From the IMG/VR virus record IMGVR_UViG_3300024496_000051, positions 1 through 43,571 of that record: a stretch of 43,571 nucleotides of DNA. One strand, 5' to 3'. Position 1 is the stretch's first letter; each line of letters begins with the position of its first letter. A program made the position numbers and the translations under genes. Source of the stretch: a virus. The notes under the pieces are model-generated. The model saw nothing but the letters and a program-made list of their open reading frames with translations. It was not told the origin of the DNA and searched no databases. Positions 1 to 8,543 of the stretch are shown one piece after another.

Positions 1-442
1 ACCCTGCTTTGTCGTGATTGATAGCGCGATAATCCATCATCATATCACGAACAGCGTGAAGAGTTAATGGATCAAACTTGTTCATATCGGTCCACAGCGT
101 ACCACCGACAAATACAACATCGTCAATGATCTTTGTGTCACGCTCTAACAGGTACACGTTATCGTGAACCCCGCAGGCCTGACGCATCCAGTCAATAGAA
201 TCAAACCAACGACCATCGCTGTAAAACTCGTGATTGCCCATAATGTAGATAACGTGAGGGAACTGAAAGCTCACACGCTTCAAGAAGTTGCGGAAACGAA
301 TACCGTATTCGCTTTCAGGCTTCAATACCTTTGAAGCAACCATAATGTCACCAGAAAGCACTAGAACGTCGGCATTCTCAATATTTTGGATATTGATGTC
401 TGAAAATTCTAGATGTAAATCGGATACAATTTGGATACGCAT
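1..442 (-). CDS. Calcineurin-like metallophosphoesterase (partial, C-terminus outside window)
   Basis: I translated this by hand because the gene runs off the left edge. It starts at the ATG at 442 (MRIQIVSDLHLEF). The SDLH motif near residue 8, VLSGDI near 30 and MGNHEFY near 65 are the metal-binding blocks of the calcineurin-like phosphoesterase superfamily, which hydrolyses phosphoesters at a two-metal centre. About 147 codons are present. A near-perfect sigma70 promoter lies about 30 bases upstream, so it is probably an early gene. The superfamily assignment is firm; the substrate cannot be told. Confidence 0.85.
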   Translation of the reverse strand, partial: MRIQIVSDLHLEFSDINIQNIENADVLVLSGDIMVASKVLKPESEYGIRFRNFLKRVSFQFPHVIYIMGNHEFYSDGRWFDSIDWMRQACGVHDNVYLLERDTKIIDDVVFVGGTLWTDMNKFDPLTLHAVRDMMMDYRAINHDKAG

Positions 443-470
443 AATAGCTCGCTTTCTGAAATATGTGTAT

Positions 471-499
471 ATTATAGCACCAGTTAAAGATCTTGTCAA
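471..499 (-). promoter_or_regulatory. Consensus sigma70 promoter for the phosphoesterase gene
   Basis: On the minus strand TTGACA (499-494) is followed by exactly 17 bases and then TATAAT (476-471), a perfect match to the sigma70 consensus. The opposite strand carries TTAAATAC at about 504-511, a possible late promoter for the rightward small genes, so early and late promoters would overlap head to head. Confidence 0.8.
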
Positions 500-536
500 T
501 GAGTTAAATACGTATATAAAATCCCGGGAGCGAAAA

Positions 537-815
537 ATGGAATTTTTAAAACTAGTAGGTCAAGTTGGATTCCCAATTGCAGCAGCCTGTGCGGCTGGTT
601 ATTTTGTATTCTTAACCGTTAAGTTTATCCTGCAAGGTGTAAACGGAAGTGTTAATGGACTAAAGAATATCATTGGCGCCCTAGATAATCGCGTCCAAAC
701 TATGAATAATGATTTGGTTAAAATTGATGCTCTTTTGAGCTATGTAATCGGAGTGCGACCAAACGTAGATAGACTTGCTGCTAATGAAGGAAAAGAAGAC
801 GCAAGGAGAGACTGA
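537..815 (+). CDS. Small single-pass membrane protein with helical tail
   Basis: Ninety-two residues starting at ATG 537, after a GGGAG ribosome site. I reject the longer upstream reading because that part lies over the phosphoesterase gene and its promoter. Residues 8-33 form one hydrophobic helix that begins with the phrase VGFPIAAA. A polar, probably coiled helix follows. The gene at 1153 has the same architecture (YGFPIIAALGLGYFV), so the two look like paralogues. The layout resembles small phage holin-like or YvrJ-type proteins; the function is unknown. Confidence 0.7.
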   Translation: MEFLKLVGQVGFPIAAACAAGYFVFLTVKFILQGVNGSVNGLKNIIGALDNRVQTMNNDLVKIDALLSYVIGVRPNVDRLAANEGKEDARRD

Positions 816-1012
816 TGTTATACATAGACTACAATTGGGATTGCAGCCCAAATGGAATTATATTAGATGAAGAATTTAATTCTGACAAGTTGGGTTGGAA
901 GGGCGGAGATTATTTTAAGTTGATCAACATCAACGGCCGACAATACCTAAGAAAAGTAACAGACATTGAAAAGTTTATTGTAGACGGAGCAATAAAAAAT
1001 GATAAAGAATGA
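815..1012 (+). CDS. Small conserved-type phage protein, unknown function
   Basis: Sixty-five residues, beginning MLYIDYNWDCSPNGI. The start overlaps the previous stop by one base (TGATG), which suggests translational coupling. The protein is soluble, acidic and aromatic-rich, with no signal peptide or membrane segment. I cannot assign a function. Tight packing and in-frame coupling support it being a real gene. Confidence 0.65.
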   Translation: MLYIDYNWDCSPNGIILDEEFNSDKLGWKGGDYFKLININGRQYLRKVTDIEKFIVDGAIKNDKE

Positions 1013-1148
1013 AGCAATATGGCGCGACAGCGACCTATTAAAATTTAGTTTGATTGGCGCAGCAATTGGTTTTGCTATAGGTTTTTTATTTGGTTATGAA
1101 GCAGCCTGGAAACCTGTAGTGAATTGTTTTAGACCTTTAATAGGATGA
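999..1148 (+). CDS. Tiny membrane protein (49 aa)
   Basis: This ORF starts with ATG at 999, inside the end of the preceding gene, and stops with TGA at 1146-1148, four bases before the next start. The product begins MIKNEAIWRDSDLLKF and has one glycine-rich hydrophobic segment (SLIGAAIGFAIGFLFGYEAA). It fills what would otherwise be a gap between two coupled genes. The function is unknown; a small membrane or lysis accessory role is only a guess. Confidence 0.5.
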   Translation: MIKNEAIWRDSDLLKFSLIGAAIGFAIGFLFGYEAAWKPVVNCFRPLIG

Positions 1149-1152
1149 TAAT

Positions 1153-1524
1153 ATGGGAACAAATGATTTAGTAGATGCAATTAACCAGTATGGTTTTCCT
1201 ATCATTGCAGCGTTGGGATTAGGATATTTTGTGTACTACATTTGGCAATGGGCCACACAAGAAATTAAACCTGTTCTTAGCGAAGCAAACACAACATTAA
1301 TTAAACTTGTTGATCGTATTCGTATGTTGGACAACGATATGATTAGACTAAACACTAAACTTGCAATGGTATTAGAATATCGTCAAGAAATTGAGGCAGC
1401 GGCTAACGCTCAAGAAAAGAAAGATCTAGACGAACTTCTACACAAATATAAAAGTTTTAGCAAAGGATTTGATTCGACCGGAAAGGCTCCTGCACCAAAA
1501 CAAGAAGATAAACCTAAAAGTTAA
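1153..1524 (+). CDS. Small membrane protein, paralogue of the gene at 537
   Basis: A 123-residue protein. After about 12 polar residues comes one transmembrane helix (YGFPIIAALGLGYFVYYIW), then a long charged helix and a Lys/Pro-rich tail. The GFPI entry motif and the following helical region match the protein encoded at 537-815, so this is probably a duplicated pair. The stop overlaps the stop of the convergent DD-peptidase-like gene by four bases. No enzymatic motif is visible. Confidence 0.7.
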   Translation: MGTNDLVDAINQYGFPIIAALGLGYFVYYIWQWATQEIKPVLSEANTTLIKLVDRIRMLDNDMIRLNTKLAMVLEYRQEIEAAANAQEKKDLDELLHKYKSFSKGFDSTGKAPAPKQEDKPKS

Positions 1525-2264
1525 CGGCTTATAGCCAATTGGTACGCTTCGGGAATACGTGTATGCGTGTTCTTACTATTCAATAGGACGACAATACGGC
1601 GTCCTATTTCTGTATCTAACATCATAACAATACAGCCACCGCTTGCACGAATATAGCCTGTTTTGCTTACAATAAAATTTTTAGTAGCAACTAACGGATT
1701 GGTATTGTGGTAAACAAAAAAACGTTTCTTTTTCTTGCTGACCTTTTCTACTTTACCTTCCCCCATATTAGATGCTTTGGTAATTTCATTATACTTACTA
1801 GCTTCTATAACAATTTTAACCAGCTCTTCAGCTGTGCTAACATTCATTATGTTTAATCCACTGGCATCTGCATAATGTGTTTCTGATAATCCCATAGTAC
1901 GTGCTTTGGCATTCATAGCAGTTATACAAGAACTACGACCCCCGGGATAATTTTCGCAAAGAACTTCGGCAGCCCTATTGTCTGATTTAATTAACATTAA
2001 TTGTAACAATTCGGAACGGGTTGAACCGTTTATTACTTCTTGAAGATCCTGCCACGCATCAAGAACAACCATAGCAGTCATTAATTTTGTAATGCTTGCT
2101 ATGCTTCTTTGTTCTGTAGAATTTTTACTATCAATGATATTACCGTTACCGTCTGCTACTAACCACGACGAAGCGGTGATAAGCACAGGTTTGGTACCGG
2201 CGGCGTTTGATTGCCCGCTATATAATACGGCAAGTAATACCAATAAAGAAATGATTTTACCCAT
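1521..2264 (-). CDS. D-alanyl-D-alanine carboxypeptidase/endopeptidase-like protein (peptidase S11)
   Basis: Periplasmic serine peptidase of the penicillin-binding S11 family (PBP5/PBP7 type), which trims or cuts peptidoglycan cross-links. A signal peptide spans about residues 1-22. The active-site set is complete: SITK (Ser57, Lys60), SDN in KSDNRAAE, and KTG in SKTGYI. The length of 247 aa fits a minimal PBP7-like enzyme. I chose ATG 2264 because a promoter places transcription start almost on it; GTG 2279 is the alternative. It is the last gene before the convergent small genes and lies directly downstream of the CHASE2 cyclase gene, so it may work with the curli operon in the periplasm. 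Confidence 0.85.
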   Translation of the reverse strand: MGKIISLLVLLAVLYSGQSNAAGTKPVLITASSWLVADGNGNIIDSKNSTEQRSIASITKLMTAMVVLDAWQDLQEVINGSTRSELLQLMLIKSDNRAAEVLCENYPGGRSSCITAMNAKARTMGLSETHYADASGLNIMNVSTAEELVKIVIEASKYNEITKASNMGEGKVEKVSKKKKRFFVYHNTNPLVATKNFIVSKTGYIRASGGCIVMMLDTEIGRRIVVLLNSKNTHTRIPEAYQLAISR

Positions 2265-2270
2265 AGATCT

Positions 2271-2299
2271 ATTGTACACTCTGCTAATAATTCTGTAAA
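2271..2299 (-). promoter_or_regulatory. Sigma70-like promoter giving a near-leaderless DD-peptidase transcript
   Basis: TTTACA (2299-2294), a 17-base spacer, then TACAAT (2276-2271) on the minus strand. Only six bases separate the -10 box from ATG 2264, and no Shine-Dalgarno sequence is visible, so the transcript would begin at or next to the start codon. Confidence 0.55.
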
Positions 2300-2300
2300 G

Positions 2301-4346
2301 TTATTTTTCATGTGCGATAAACTCGCCGTTCCAATCATCGCCCAAGTCTTGTTGTTTCATAAACTCACAACGTTCAATCCACATCTTATAGTACTTGTCC
2401 ATTTGACCGTCAAACGATCCTTTCATTTCTCCGCATAAGATAGCAGCCGCATCAAACTTTTTGAGTTTATATAATTCGTGCATCTTATTGTGTGTGTCAC
2501 GTGCCTTTTGGTATTCGTTTTCATTGCCTTTAATACGCAATGCTGTGTAGATAGCATCTGCTACAGTTTTACCTTTTGGTTGCAGGTTATCCAAATACAA
2601 GTAGAAGAAGTCGTCTTTAGTACGGTTGTATGTTTCTGCGCCAATAATGGCCAACACACCGTAGGCTTTACAACGTGCTTCTAGTCGTGCGGCTGTTGAA
2701 ACCATATCACCTAAAATGTCGTAACTGTGTCTGTCAGTTGAACCCATTTCACCGATAAATCCGATACCAGTATTACAGCCCCAACCCATTGCGGCAGGAG
2801 GTAAGCCTTGTGCTTCCATAATTTTGGTATATTCGTCAACTGCATCTAACATTTGTAAACCAACAGCAACAATAGTACGAGCGTGATTAGGATCTTCAAT
2901 AGGTGCTCCGTGTATGTGCATACTTGCGTCACCTACGTACTTAATAACCATACCTTTGTTGTCCATAATAGGACGACTGATAGCATCCATATAGCCGTTC
3001 ATATATTTGCCAAGTCCGGCAACGTCATCACCATAGTGTTCACCAATTGGAGTAAAGCCACGTAGGTCGCTGAACATAACTGATACGTCTTTACGTACAC
3101 CACGTTTGATTAAGTCCGGATCTTTTTGTAGCATCTCTACAACTTCTTTACTGCAATAGCCAGCAAACTGTTTCTTTATGGCTTGCTTTTGTAAGAATTC
3201 TGAGACGAACTTAACACCGTAGGCGTGCAAAGCGACCAGTATTGTTCCAGCGGTAAACGTAGTAGCGTCAAATAAGAATAGAAAGTCAGAGAAAGCGTAG
3301 CGACTAGCAATAACGCCGCCAACAGCCAACACAATCGTTGTAGCCAGACCGACATAAACATACCTTGTTAAAAATAATAATAAAATACCAGCAACTGCTA
3401 ACGATATAATTTCAACTCCGTCTGCATAATCAGGACGTTGAATAACAACACCGTTGACCATAGTACCAATAACTGCTGCCTGTACTTCGTGTGGCCATAC
3501 TGCACCTTTGGCTGTGGGCAATGGATTGCCGATACCTGCGGCTGTTGGTCCTACAATAACAATAGCACCGTGTAGATCTTTTGGAAGGTTGGTTAGACTA
3601 AAGCTACGACCTTCTTGACTCCAGTCAATCCATACACGACCCAATGGATCTGTGCTAATAGGACCGAACTGTGGAATACGCATTTTCTCAACACCACCTT
3701 CAAACAACTTAACCTGGAAGGTATTGTCGTTGGCAGCAACACGTAGAGTTTCTAAACTTAGACTTGGATATAGTTTGCCATCTACTGTAACAATTAGTGG
3801 CATACGACGATTAACACCGTCAACTTCCGGTAGTGTGTTTGTAATGCCTACACCTGCGGCATTTTGTTCTAGTATAGGTACATTGGCAATAAGGCCGGGA
3901 TATTGTACAATTTGATCTAGCCATTCAGGATTAAGAACTGCTGCTCCAGATACCCTAGGAGTGTTCTTAGTCTGTTGTGCAGGTGCTGATCCTAAGATTA
4001 CAGGATATTGCTTTAGAGCTTGCCCTAGCGCACCATCACCGCCGGTACGATCCGGTTCCGGCATAAGCACGTTGAGTACAACAACACCTGCGCCTCTTTG
4101 GTATAAATCTCGAATGATTTCTGCATACTTGGCTCTTGGTAAAGGCCACTGCCCGTATTTGCCTAGTGCTTCTTCGTCGATATTTACTGTTACAATGTTG
4201 TTAACTGTAGGCTCTTTGGCTGTAATTAGTGTGTCAAAGTAGCGTAGTCTTATGCTTTCTACAAAGACAGGATCGGCAATTCTTATACTTATAATAAGTG
4301 CCAATGTCAGTAAGGCTGTCCAAGGACTGGTTAATATTTTTTTCAT
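2301..4346 (-). CDS. CHASE2-domain class III adenylate/guanylate cyclase, membrane-bound
   Basis: A 681-residue sensor enzyme. It has an N-terminal membrane anchor (about 9-22), an extracytoplasmic CHASE2 sensor domain (about 30-305), three membrane helices (about 311-378) and a cytoplasmic class III nucleotide cyclase domain (about 418-610). The metal-binding aspartates are D427 (FSDLRGFT) and D473 (YVGD). The purine-selecting pair K469 and D543 fits ATP and hence cAMP. Arg554 of the transition-state pair is kept, but the usual Asn is Ser550 (GDMVSTAARLE), so activity is uncertain. The start overlaps the preceding lipoprotein stop (ATGA). It sits in the curli operon downstream of FecR, so it may report on the surface or the fibre. 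Confidence 0.9.
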   Translation of the reverse strand: MKKILTSPWTALLTLALIISIRIADPVFVESIRLRYFDTLITAKEPTVNNIVTVNIDEEALGKYGQWPLPRAKYAEIIRDLYQRGAGVVVLNVLMPEPDRTGGDGALGQALKQYPVILGSAPAQQTKNTPRVSGAAVLNPEWLDQIVQYPGLIANVPILEQNAAGVGITNTLPEVDGVNRRMPLIVTVDGKLYPSLSLETLRVAANDNTFQVKLFEGGVEKMRIPQFGPISTDPLGRVWIDWSQEGRSFSLTNLPKDLHGAIVIVGPTAAGIGNPLPTAKGAVWPHEVQAAVIGTMVNGVVIQRPDYADGVEIISLAVAGILLLFLTRYVYVGLATTIVLAVGGVIASRYAFSDFLFLFDATTFTAGTILVALHAYGVKFVSEFLQKQAIKKQFAGYCSKEVVEMLQKDPDLIKRGVRKDVSVMFSDLRGFTPIGEHYGDDVAGLGKYMNGYMDAISRPIMDNKGMVIKYVGDASMHIHGAPIEDPNHARTIVAVGLQMLDAVDEYTKIMEAQGLPPAAMGWGCNTGIGFIGEMGSTDRHSYDILGDMVSTAARLEARCKAYGVLAIIGAETYNRTKDDFFYLYLDNLQPKGKTVADAIYTALRIKGNENEYQKARDTHNKMHELYKLKKFDAAAILCGEMKGSFDGQMDKYYKMWIERCEFMKQQDLGDDWNGEFIAHEK

Positions 4347-4486
4347 CTAGCTGTTGCTCCTGATATTGTTGCAGGATCCCAAGGCTTGCAGCCAGTTCTA
4401 GGTGATTCGTCTTTGTTACAGAAACGGATTCCCACACAACCTGATATTAATAAAACTAGCGATAATATTGATAGTTTTTTAAGCAT
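4343..4486 (-). CDS. Tiny lipoprotein (47 aa)
   Basis: The product begins MLKKLSILSLVLLISGC: a short signal peptide with a clear lipobox (LISGC, Cys at position 17), then about 30 residues including two further cysteines (FCNK and TGCKPW). The stop shares bases with the CHASE2 start codon. A late-promoter-like TAAATA ends four bases before the ATG and overlaps the stop of the gene upstream. The size recalls small entericidin-like or lysis lipoproteins, but I see no homology that proves a role. Confidence 0.65.
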   Translation of the reverse strand: MLKKLSILSLVLLISGCVGIRFCNKDESPRTGCKPWDPATISGATAR

Positions 4487-4493
4487 TCAATAT

Positions 4494-4649
4494 TTATCTG
4501 TTTTTGGGTGTAGGTTTCTTGTTAGGTTTTTGTTGTTGTTCGTTTTTACGTCTTTCCAAAGCACGTATAGTCGTAAGACCTTGATCTTTACGATGTTCAG
4601 CCATTTGCTTATGGAGAAGACGAAGAAAATCTTCGTCTGCTTGTGTCAT
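4494..4649 (-). CDS. Small charged protein (51 aa), unknown
   Basis: The start is ATG 4649 (MTQADEDFLRLLHKQMAEHR), sharing one base with the stop of the large adhesin gene (TAATG), with an AAGGA ribosome site. The protein is a helical, highly charged stretch followed by a Lys/Pro/Gln-rich tail. There is no signal peptide, so it would be cytoplasmic although its operon neighbours are exported. Function unknown. Confidence 0.6.
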   Translation of the reverse strand: MTQADEDFLRLLHKQMAEHRKDQGLTTIRALERRKNEQQQKPNKKPTPKNR

Positions 4650-6571
4650 TATTGTCCTTGATTTACAGTAATAGCAGAGCAACCACCTGCTGTAGCACAG
4701 GTATGTGTAATGGTATAATATTGCTGTGTAGAACCGCTTTGAGTTAATGTTAAACTTGTTGGGGTTCCATATAGGCCTACATTGGCCATATGATTTGCTG
4801 ATCCCTGCTGTAGTATATTTACAGTTTTATTGCCGCCTTCTAGTGTAATCTCGGCATAGTGACTGCCCGAATCTTTTTGTTGAACTATTAGACTATTATT
4901 TGATCCTGCAACATTTATCAACATTCCTTTACCGCCGCCTGTACTAGTCTGTGTTAAATTAACTGTATTTGAATTTGATGCAGATAACGATGTTCCAATA
5001 TTAGCTTCGATATAATTAACAACAGTTGAAGCATTACCACTTTGAGTTATAGTTACGTTGTTGAAACTGCCGTTTCCAAAATAATCTACATAATTATTTT
5101 TGGTACCTGTTTGTTGTACAGTTATTGTATTTGAATTCCCAATCTGTTCTATATAAACCTGGCTGTCTGCTGTTGTTCTATTTAGAAAAGTCTGCACCCT
5201 TGCATTGAAAGAAGTATTAGCGTTGAATGGTGCTGCTGTACCTCCACAACATAGGCTTCCGGGGTTACTAACCGCAGTACCTGTAGAAGTCGATGTTGTT
5301 GTATTGTTAGCATCATAGTAAAAGGTAATTTCTGCAATCTGCATTGAGTCACAATCTAACCCACATCCTTCTCCTGCTTTAGTTGTTGGAAAGAAAATAT
5401 AATAATACACATAGGCGTTAGTGTTAGTTACAGTAATTTCAGAACTAACTGCAAATCGATTTTCACTTAAGTCTAAATTACCTTGTTGAATTAATGTCCA
5501 AGTTGAACCATCATTACTTCCGTATAGTTTATAACTAGTTGGATCACGACCACTAAAATCGTTGGCAGTTGTAATGGTAAACGCATTTACCACCCGACCT
5601 GCATTTAATTTAACTGTAACACCTGCATTTTGTTTATCAAAATTTAGATATTTGGTATTAGGATTATTATCAAATGCATTTGCAGCACCTTCCCCCGCAG
5701 GACTGTTATTACTTGTTGGATAATGATTGATAATATAAGTTCCTGTTGATATACCTTGATTGTAAATTGCGGTAGGAACTGGGGATGGCGGTGGAGGAGG
5801 GCTACCGGCCGTTGCTCCTGTGCCAGCATTGGTCACAGTCATAGTATTATTATATCCGCCTGCTGTACCACTTGTTGTACCACCTGTTGCGCTTGGACCG
5901 CCGCCGTTAGCGTTAGCAACTAGTCCAACTGTGCTAGATCCAGGAATACCGTCACTGTTAACAATACAGGCATTTGATCCGCCCCAGGCTCCCTGACAAG
6001 CACCGAAACCTGGATTACTTGTCCAACCTTGTGCTGTTATGTTATTGTAAGGACCAAATTCTGGGTTATACAATCTATTGCCGCCGCCATTGTGTTGGAA
6101 CGTTGGAGCACGATACCAAGGACCGTAGTCACCTGCCCAATAACTGCCGTCAATACCATACATACTAACTCTAGCATAGGCAACTGTAGCAGCCTGCGCA
6201 GCACTTAGGTTTGCACTGATAGTTAATGTTGACCAAGGAACACTGGTGTCAATACAAGGATTTCCACAAACTGCATTAGGGTTTGGTAAGTTAGCACTAT
6301 ACGATGAGTTGGCACTGGTTACTAATGCTCCACCTGCTGTGTAGAATTCTATTTTTACGTTAGCAGTATCGCTTTGTCCAGCACGTCCACCTCCGTTATG
6401 CGCCAATACACTCATGGTATATGTTCCACCTTGTTGCATTGTGCTATCGAATACAACATATTGACTAATAGTAGTGGTAACATAGGCTGTGGCAATTGCG
6501 TTATAACCCGTTTGTGCATTTGCACTCAGACAAATTGTTAAACCAAGTAAAAATTGTAGTATACGTTTCAT
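4649..6571 (-). CDS. Secreted discoidin-like/curlin-repeat adhesin
   Basis: A 640-residue exported protein with a signal peptide (cleavage after about SANA). The N-terminal part is Gly/Asn/aromatic-rich, then comes a proline linker (PPPPPSP, near 258). Next is a region resembling an F5/8 type C (discoidin) carbohydrate-binding fold (about 275-425: NAFDNNPNTKY, then SYKLYGSNDGSTW). Finally there are curlin-type repeats (470-640) such as SQVYIEQIGNSNTITVQQTG. That repeat is nearly the same as one in the neighbouring curlin protein. A natural reading is a fibre-tip or fibre-bound adhesin: the repeats would dock into the amyloid and the discoidin part would bind glycans. The start overlaps the FecR stop (ATGA). 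Confidence 0.75.
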   Translation of the reverse strand: MKRILQFLLGLTICLSANAQTGYNAIATAYVTTTISQYVVFDSTMQQGGTYTMSVLAHNGGGRAGQSDTANVKIEFYTAGGALVTSANSSYSANLPNPNAVCGNPCIDTSVPWSTLTISANLSAAQAATVAYARVSMYGIDGSYWAGDYGPWYRAPTFQHNGGGNRLYNPEFGPYNNITAQGWTSNPGFGACQGAWGGSNACIVNSDGIPGSSTVGLVANANGGGPSATGGTTSGTAGGYNNTMTVTNAGTGATAGSPPPPPSPVPTAIYNQGISTGTYIINHYPTSNNSPAGEGAANAFDNNPNTKYLNFDKQNAGVTVKLNAGRVVNAFTITTANDFSGRDPTSYKLYGSNDGSTWTLIQQGNLDLSENRFAVSSEITVTNTNAYVYYYIFFPTTKAGEGCGLDCDSMQIAEITFYYDANNTTTSTSTGTAVSNPGSLCCGGTAAPFNANTSFNARVQTFLNRTTADSQVYIEQIGNSNTITVQQTGTKNNYVDYFGNGSFNNVTITQSGNASTVVNYIEANIGTSLSASNSNTVNLTQTSTGGGKGMLINVAGSNNSLIVQQKDSGSHYAEITLEGGNKTVNILQQGSANHMANVGLYGTPTSLTLTQSGSTQQYYTITHTCATAGGCSAITVNQGQ

Positions 6572-7662
6572 CGTCTTAACACACCTGTATTTTGTTTAAT
6601 AATAACAACGTTTCCACCAGGCGATCCATCTCCAATGATTGTTGAAGCATATGCATCATTATGAATAATAGCTACTGTAGTGTTTGAACTATAACCTTGT
6701 GTTTTTACTTCTGCATAGTGATCTTCGTTAGTTCTGTAGGCAATGCCTTTGCCTTTGCTCTGCATATCTGTAGAATCATTCTTTTCCCAGGCCACACAAA
6801 CCTGTGTGCTTGGATTGCATCCTTTTTCACCAGATGCATACGTAAATGGTAATACTTCAGCTTTGTTTAACTCTTCTCTAGCACGCTCAATTCTTTGCAT
6901 CATTTGTCTTTGTGCTTCTGCTTCTAGTTCTTCAAATTCTTTATCCTGTTTTGTTTTTTTATGTTCTTTAATCGCTTCAGCGACTTCTTTTGGCTGAGAC
7001 AAAATTAAATTGTTATTAATTTTACCTTCGATAATGTTCATTACCACAGGTGGTGTAGGTACTGCTGTTATGCTGGTTACATACGTGCCTTCAAATGCTT
7101 TATCTAATATTACTGTACCTGCTTGTGTGCTAACTTCGATTTTACCTACTCGACAGCGTTGCTCTTCAAGCTCATAGGTTTTTACATCTTTCTCATCTTT
7201 ACAACTAGGAACTAAAACAACTAATGATTGTCCTGCTTCGTCCACTGTCATAGTAAAGTCAGTACCACGTACTGCTACTGTTGCTGTAGGTGTGTTTATA
7301 GCTACCTGTTGTGGGTTATTCTTTGCTATTTGACCGCTAGCGTAACGTACTGTGCCCATACCTACTTTAACAGCAAGTTTACCAGCATCAGATTTTTTAG
7401 GATCATAGACAAAGTCGTCAATGACTAATCGACTATTTTCTGTGACCTTTAATTTTGTATCATCTTTGAATGTAATATTGCTAGAACACGCACCGGTGAC
7501 ATAAGTATCCATACTTTCAATTTCTGAACCTTTCTGTCCCGGTAGTTTGTTCTTATTACGTTGTATTTCACACGCGGTACCTTTGTTATCGGCAACCACG
7601 CCGATACCAGCCATTGTGCTGGTTGCTGCCAACAAGCATAAAAGGCCTAGTATCTTACGCAC
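6568..7662 (-). CDS. FecR-domain periplasmic protein with curlin-like tail
   Basis: A 364-residue exported protein starting with GTG at 7662 (GAGGT five bases upstream). After the signal peptide (to about residue 18) comes a FecR-type domain (about 25-160: VTGACSSNITFKDDTKLKV, then NTPTATVAVRGTDF). A charged helical stretch follows (about 225-270), and a C-terminal tail contains GGNVVIIKQNTG, which resembles half of a curlin repeat. FecR domains usually bind surface structures or pass signals across the periplasm. It lies between the two curlin-repeat genes and upstream of the CHASE2 cyclase, so it could link the fibre to signalling. That link is inference. Confidence 0.8.
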   Translation of the reverse strand: MRKILGLLCLLAATSTMAGIGVVADNKGTACEIQRNKNKLPGQKGSEIESMDTYVTGACSSNITFKDDTKLKVTENSRLVIDDFVYDPKKSDAGKLAVKVGMGTVRYASGQIAKNNPQQVAINTPTATVAVRGTDFTMTVDEAGQSLVVLVPSCKDEKDVKTYELEEQRCRVGKIEVSTQAGTVILDKAFEGTYVTSITAVPTPPVVMNIIEGKINNNLILSQPKEVAEAIKEHKKTKQDKEFEELEAEAQRQMMQRIERAREELNKAEVLPFTYASGEKGCNPSTQVCVAWEKNDSTDMQSKGKGIAYRTNEDHYAEVKTQGYSSNTTVAIIHNDAYASTIIGDGSPGGNVVIIKQNTGVLRR

Positions 7663-7665
7663 GAC

Positions 7666-8490
7666 TTACCTCGCGATTGCTGTAACTGGTGAAACAATAG
7701 CTGAACTACTTGTTCGTACTGTAATAGTGTTATGATCACCGGTTGTTTTTAAATCGATCGTGGTGTCGTTAGTTCCTTGTTGTTGAGTAGTAATACTATT
7801 GTAACTACCAACAATAACATTTTTTACATAGTGGCCATTTGCGCCACCTGCATCGATTTGTTGAGAATTAACTATGTTATTATTCCCTGTAATAGATAAA
7901 ATGCTGTCACCGTTAGTAGTTTTTAACTCTTTGGTTACTTCGTTTGAATTACCAGAAATAGTTGTTGTGCTAGAAATATCATTACCAATAATATCTTGAA
8001 TAATAATGTTAGTATCACCTGTTATTGTTTCTGTAACTGTATTTCTTAGATTAGTAGCACTAGAACTAGTACCAATGTTTAACTTGGTCTTATTGCTGTT
8101 TCCTAATACTGTGCTAGTATACGAATTAAGATTTCCTCTAATACTATACTGACTAGAGTTAGCGTTACCTGTTTGCGTTATAGCAACTGTGTTTGTACTA
8201 CCGTTAATGTAACCATAGTTTGTATCGCTAGCTGCTGTAGGAGTTAGAGTTGTAAGACCGGTATTATCAACGCTCAATGTATCTGTTAAAATACCGCCAA
8301 CACTATTAGTTCCGCCTACTTGCTGAATGGTAATAGTATTGCTATTTCCTACCTGCTCGATATAAACTTTGTTTGGACCTGTTGCCGAAGACTGAGCTAC
8401 AGCGACACCCGATAATGGCATTGCAGCCGTTACTAGAATAGTGAGTAATTTTCTCGACAACCCACCAGCGCCTGTATTTCTTTTAATCAT
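7666..8490 (-). CDS. Curlin-repeat amyloid fibre subunit (CsgA/CsgB-like)
   Basis: A 274-residue exported protein with a signal peptide (residues about 1-32, ending SGVAVAQ) and strongly Asn/Thr/Ser/Gln-rich mature sequence. The repeats follow the curlin pattern N-x-I/V-x-I-x-Q-x-G-x-x-N, for example NKVYIEQVGNSNTITIQQVG and NTVAITQTGNAN. Later copies keep the spacing but lose some Gln. This is the type of protein that CsgG exports and that assembles into amyloid. GGGAG lies upstream of ATG 8490. It is the third gene after csgF and csgG. Whether it is the major subunit or the nucleator cannot be told. Confidence 0.85.
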   Translation of the reverse strand: MIKRNTGAGGLSRKLLTILVTAAMPLSGVAVAQSSATGPNKVYIEQVGNSNTITIQQVGGTNSVGGILTDTLSVDNTGLTTLTPTAASDTNYGYINGSTNTVAITQTGNANSSQYSIRGNLNSYTSTVLGNSNKTKLNIGTSSSATNLRNTVTETITGDTNIIIQDIIGNDISSTTTISGNSNEVTKELKTTNGDSILSITGNNNIVNSQQIDAGGANGHYVKNVIVGSYNSITTQQQGTNDTTIDLKTTGDHNTITVRTSSSAIVSPVTAIAR

Positions 8491-8543
8491 TATCTGCTCC
8501 CTGGTGCTCTGTTATGTTTTTATGCACCGTTTTTGTATGATTA

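Noticed and set aside
288-536. A longer N-terminus for the plus-strand membrane protein
   Set aside because: It covers the phosphoesterase gene and its consensus promoter; ATG 537 has a good ribosome site.
4234-4437. A 67-codon minus-strand frame over the start of the CHASE2 gene
   Set aside because: The 47-aa lipoprotein frame (4343-4486) has a lipobox and ATGA coupling and explains the region better.
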